Notes under the pieces: model-generated | What the model saw: only the letters and a program-made list of their open reading frames with translations | The model's database searches: none | What the model was told of the DNA's origin: nothing | NCBI GenBank assembly: GCA_023446675.1 | Contig: JAEXPO010000195.1 | Span: forward strand, 1-7,241 | Length of the DNA: 7,241 bases | Direction of reading: 5' to 3' | Origin: Bacillota bacterium | Lineage (GTDB): Bacteria > Bacillota > Clostridia > DSM-8532 | Made by a program: the position numbers and the translations under genes | Part shown: positions 6,870 to 7,241 of the stretch, one piece after another | Layout of the letters: each line of letters begins with the position of its first letter | Position numbering within the stretch: the stretch's first letter is position 1

Positions 6870-6900
6870 GGATAGCCGGCAGATTCTCCGCCGGCTATCC
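6870..6900 (+). other. Second strong intercistronic stem-loop, just before the permease
   Basis: GGATAGCCGGC (6870-6880) and GCCGGCTATCC (6890-6900) form a perfect 11-bp stem with a 9-base loop. It starts three bases after the previous hairpin and ends 15 bases before the permease ribosome binding site. No T-run follows. As with the hairpins between malE and malF, it may stabilise the upstream mRNA so that binding protein exceeds permease; that role is inferred. Confidence 0.7.
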
Positions 6901-6915
6901 GCCATCATATAAGAA

Positions 6916-6921
6916 AAGAGG
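6916..6921 (+). promoter_or_regulatory. Ribosome binding site selecting the GTG start of the permease
   Basis: AAGAGG lies 7 bases before GTG 6929. The next in-frame ATG (6956) lacks a comparable site. Confidence 0.7.
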
Positions 6922-6928
6922 TATCCTA

Positions 6929-7241
6929 GTGACTAAGCTCTTGACAAAATTCGGTATGCGCTCAGTCTTAACCTCCGAAAGGCTGAAGCTGCTCCGAAAA
7001 ATCAGAAAAGAAGCAGGCGCATGGCTTTTACTGCTTCCTTCCCTGCTTTTGTTCGCAGTATTCGTATGGCACCCCTTAATTTCAGGACTGGTATTATCCT
7101 TTTTTGAAACAAAGGGCTTCGATATAATAAAGTTCAACGGGCTTCAGAATTATGTGGATGTCGTCAGCGACTCCGCGTTCAAGACAACCCTTGCCAATAC
7201 CGCCATCTATACACTTTGGTCACTGGCGATAGGTTTTTTAG
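6929..7241 (+). CDS. ABC transporter permease, MalF type, N-terminal part (runs off right edge)
   Basis: The first 104 residues are visible and the frame is open to the edge. A basic cytoplasmic N-terminus (for example RLKLLRKIRKEAG, 18-30) leads into TM1 (about 31-53, AWLLLLPSLLLFAVFVWHPL). Next comes an external segment with FNGLQNYVDVVSDSAFKTTLANTAIYT (69-95), the family pattern GLxNYxxxxxDxxFxxxLxNTxxYT, and the second helix begins at about 96. This is the usual N-terminus of sugar permeases of the MalF/UgpA group, which form a heterodimeric channel with a MalG-type partner. That partner, and possibly an ATPase, would be expected to the right. It lies in the same operon as the binding protein, 191 bases upstream, with the hairpins between. 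Confidence 0.9.
   Translation, partial: MTKLLTKFGMRSVLTSERLKLLRKIRKEAGAWLLLLPSLLLFAVFVWHPLISGLVLSFFETKGFDIIKFNGLQNYVDVVSDSAFKTTLANTAIYTLWSLAIGFL

Overview
The window looks like a chromosomal segment from a low-to-mid GC Bacillota (Clostridia or Paenibacillus-like). The support is a YesM/YesN-type two-component pair beside a carbohydrate ABC transporter operon, strong AGGAGG-type ribosome binding sites, and TTG and GTG starts. No gene identifies the genus, and no RNA gene, CRISPR array, transposase or IS is visible. No gene-free stretch exceeds 300 bases; the three gaps are 193, 248 and 191 bases.

Layout. (1) Positions 836 to 1, minus strand: the N-terminal 278 residues of a TIR-domain protein with a membrane helix and the beginning of a coiled coil. 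It starts at TTG and runs off the left edge. (2) Positions 837-1029: a divergent promoter region containing a perfect 15+3+15 inverted repeat that covers the likely -10 of the next operon. (3) Positions 1030-4036, plus strand: a response regulator (REC plus AraC-type HTH) and a sensor histidine kinase (dCache-like sensor, HAMP, HisKA_7TM-independent YesM-type kinase), four bases apart. (4) Positions 5055 to 4033, minus strand: a membrane protein built like the sensing half of a YesM kinase but with no kinase domain. Its stop codon overlaps the kinase stop codon. (5) Positions 5056-5303: a second divergent region with a 20-base-period direct repeat that resembles an AraC-type regulator operator. 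(6) Positions 5304-6737, plus strand: a lipoprotein sugar-binding protein. It is followed by an intercistronic region rich in hairpins and then the first 104 residues of a MalF-type permease (6929 to the right edge).

How the genes may work together (inference). The kinase senses an extracellular ligand, perhaps via the binding protein, and phosphorylates Asp55 of the regulator. The regulator then binds the direct repeats and activates the transporter operon. The kinase-less sensor is read from the same divergent region as the transporter, so it could be co-regulated and could modulate the kinase. The hairpins after the binding-protein gene probably let it be expressed above the permease. The TIR protein has no obvious role in sugar uptake. 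It may be an independent NAD-cleaving or signalling gene that merely shares the intergenic region with the two-component operon.
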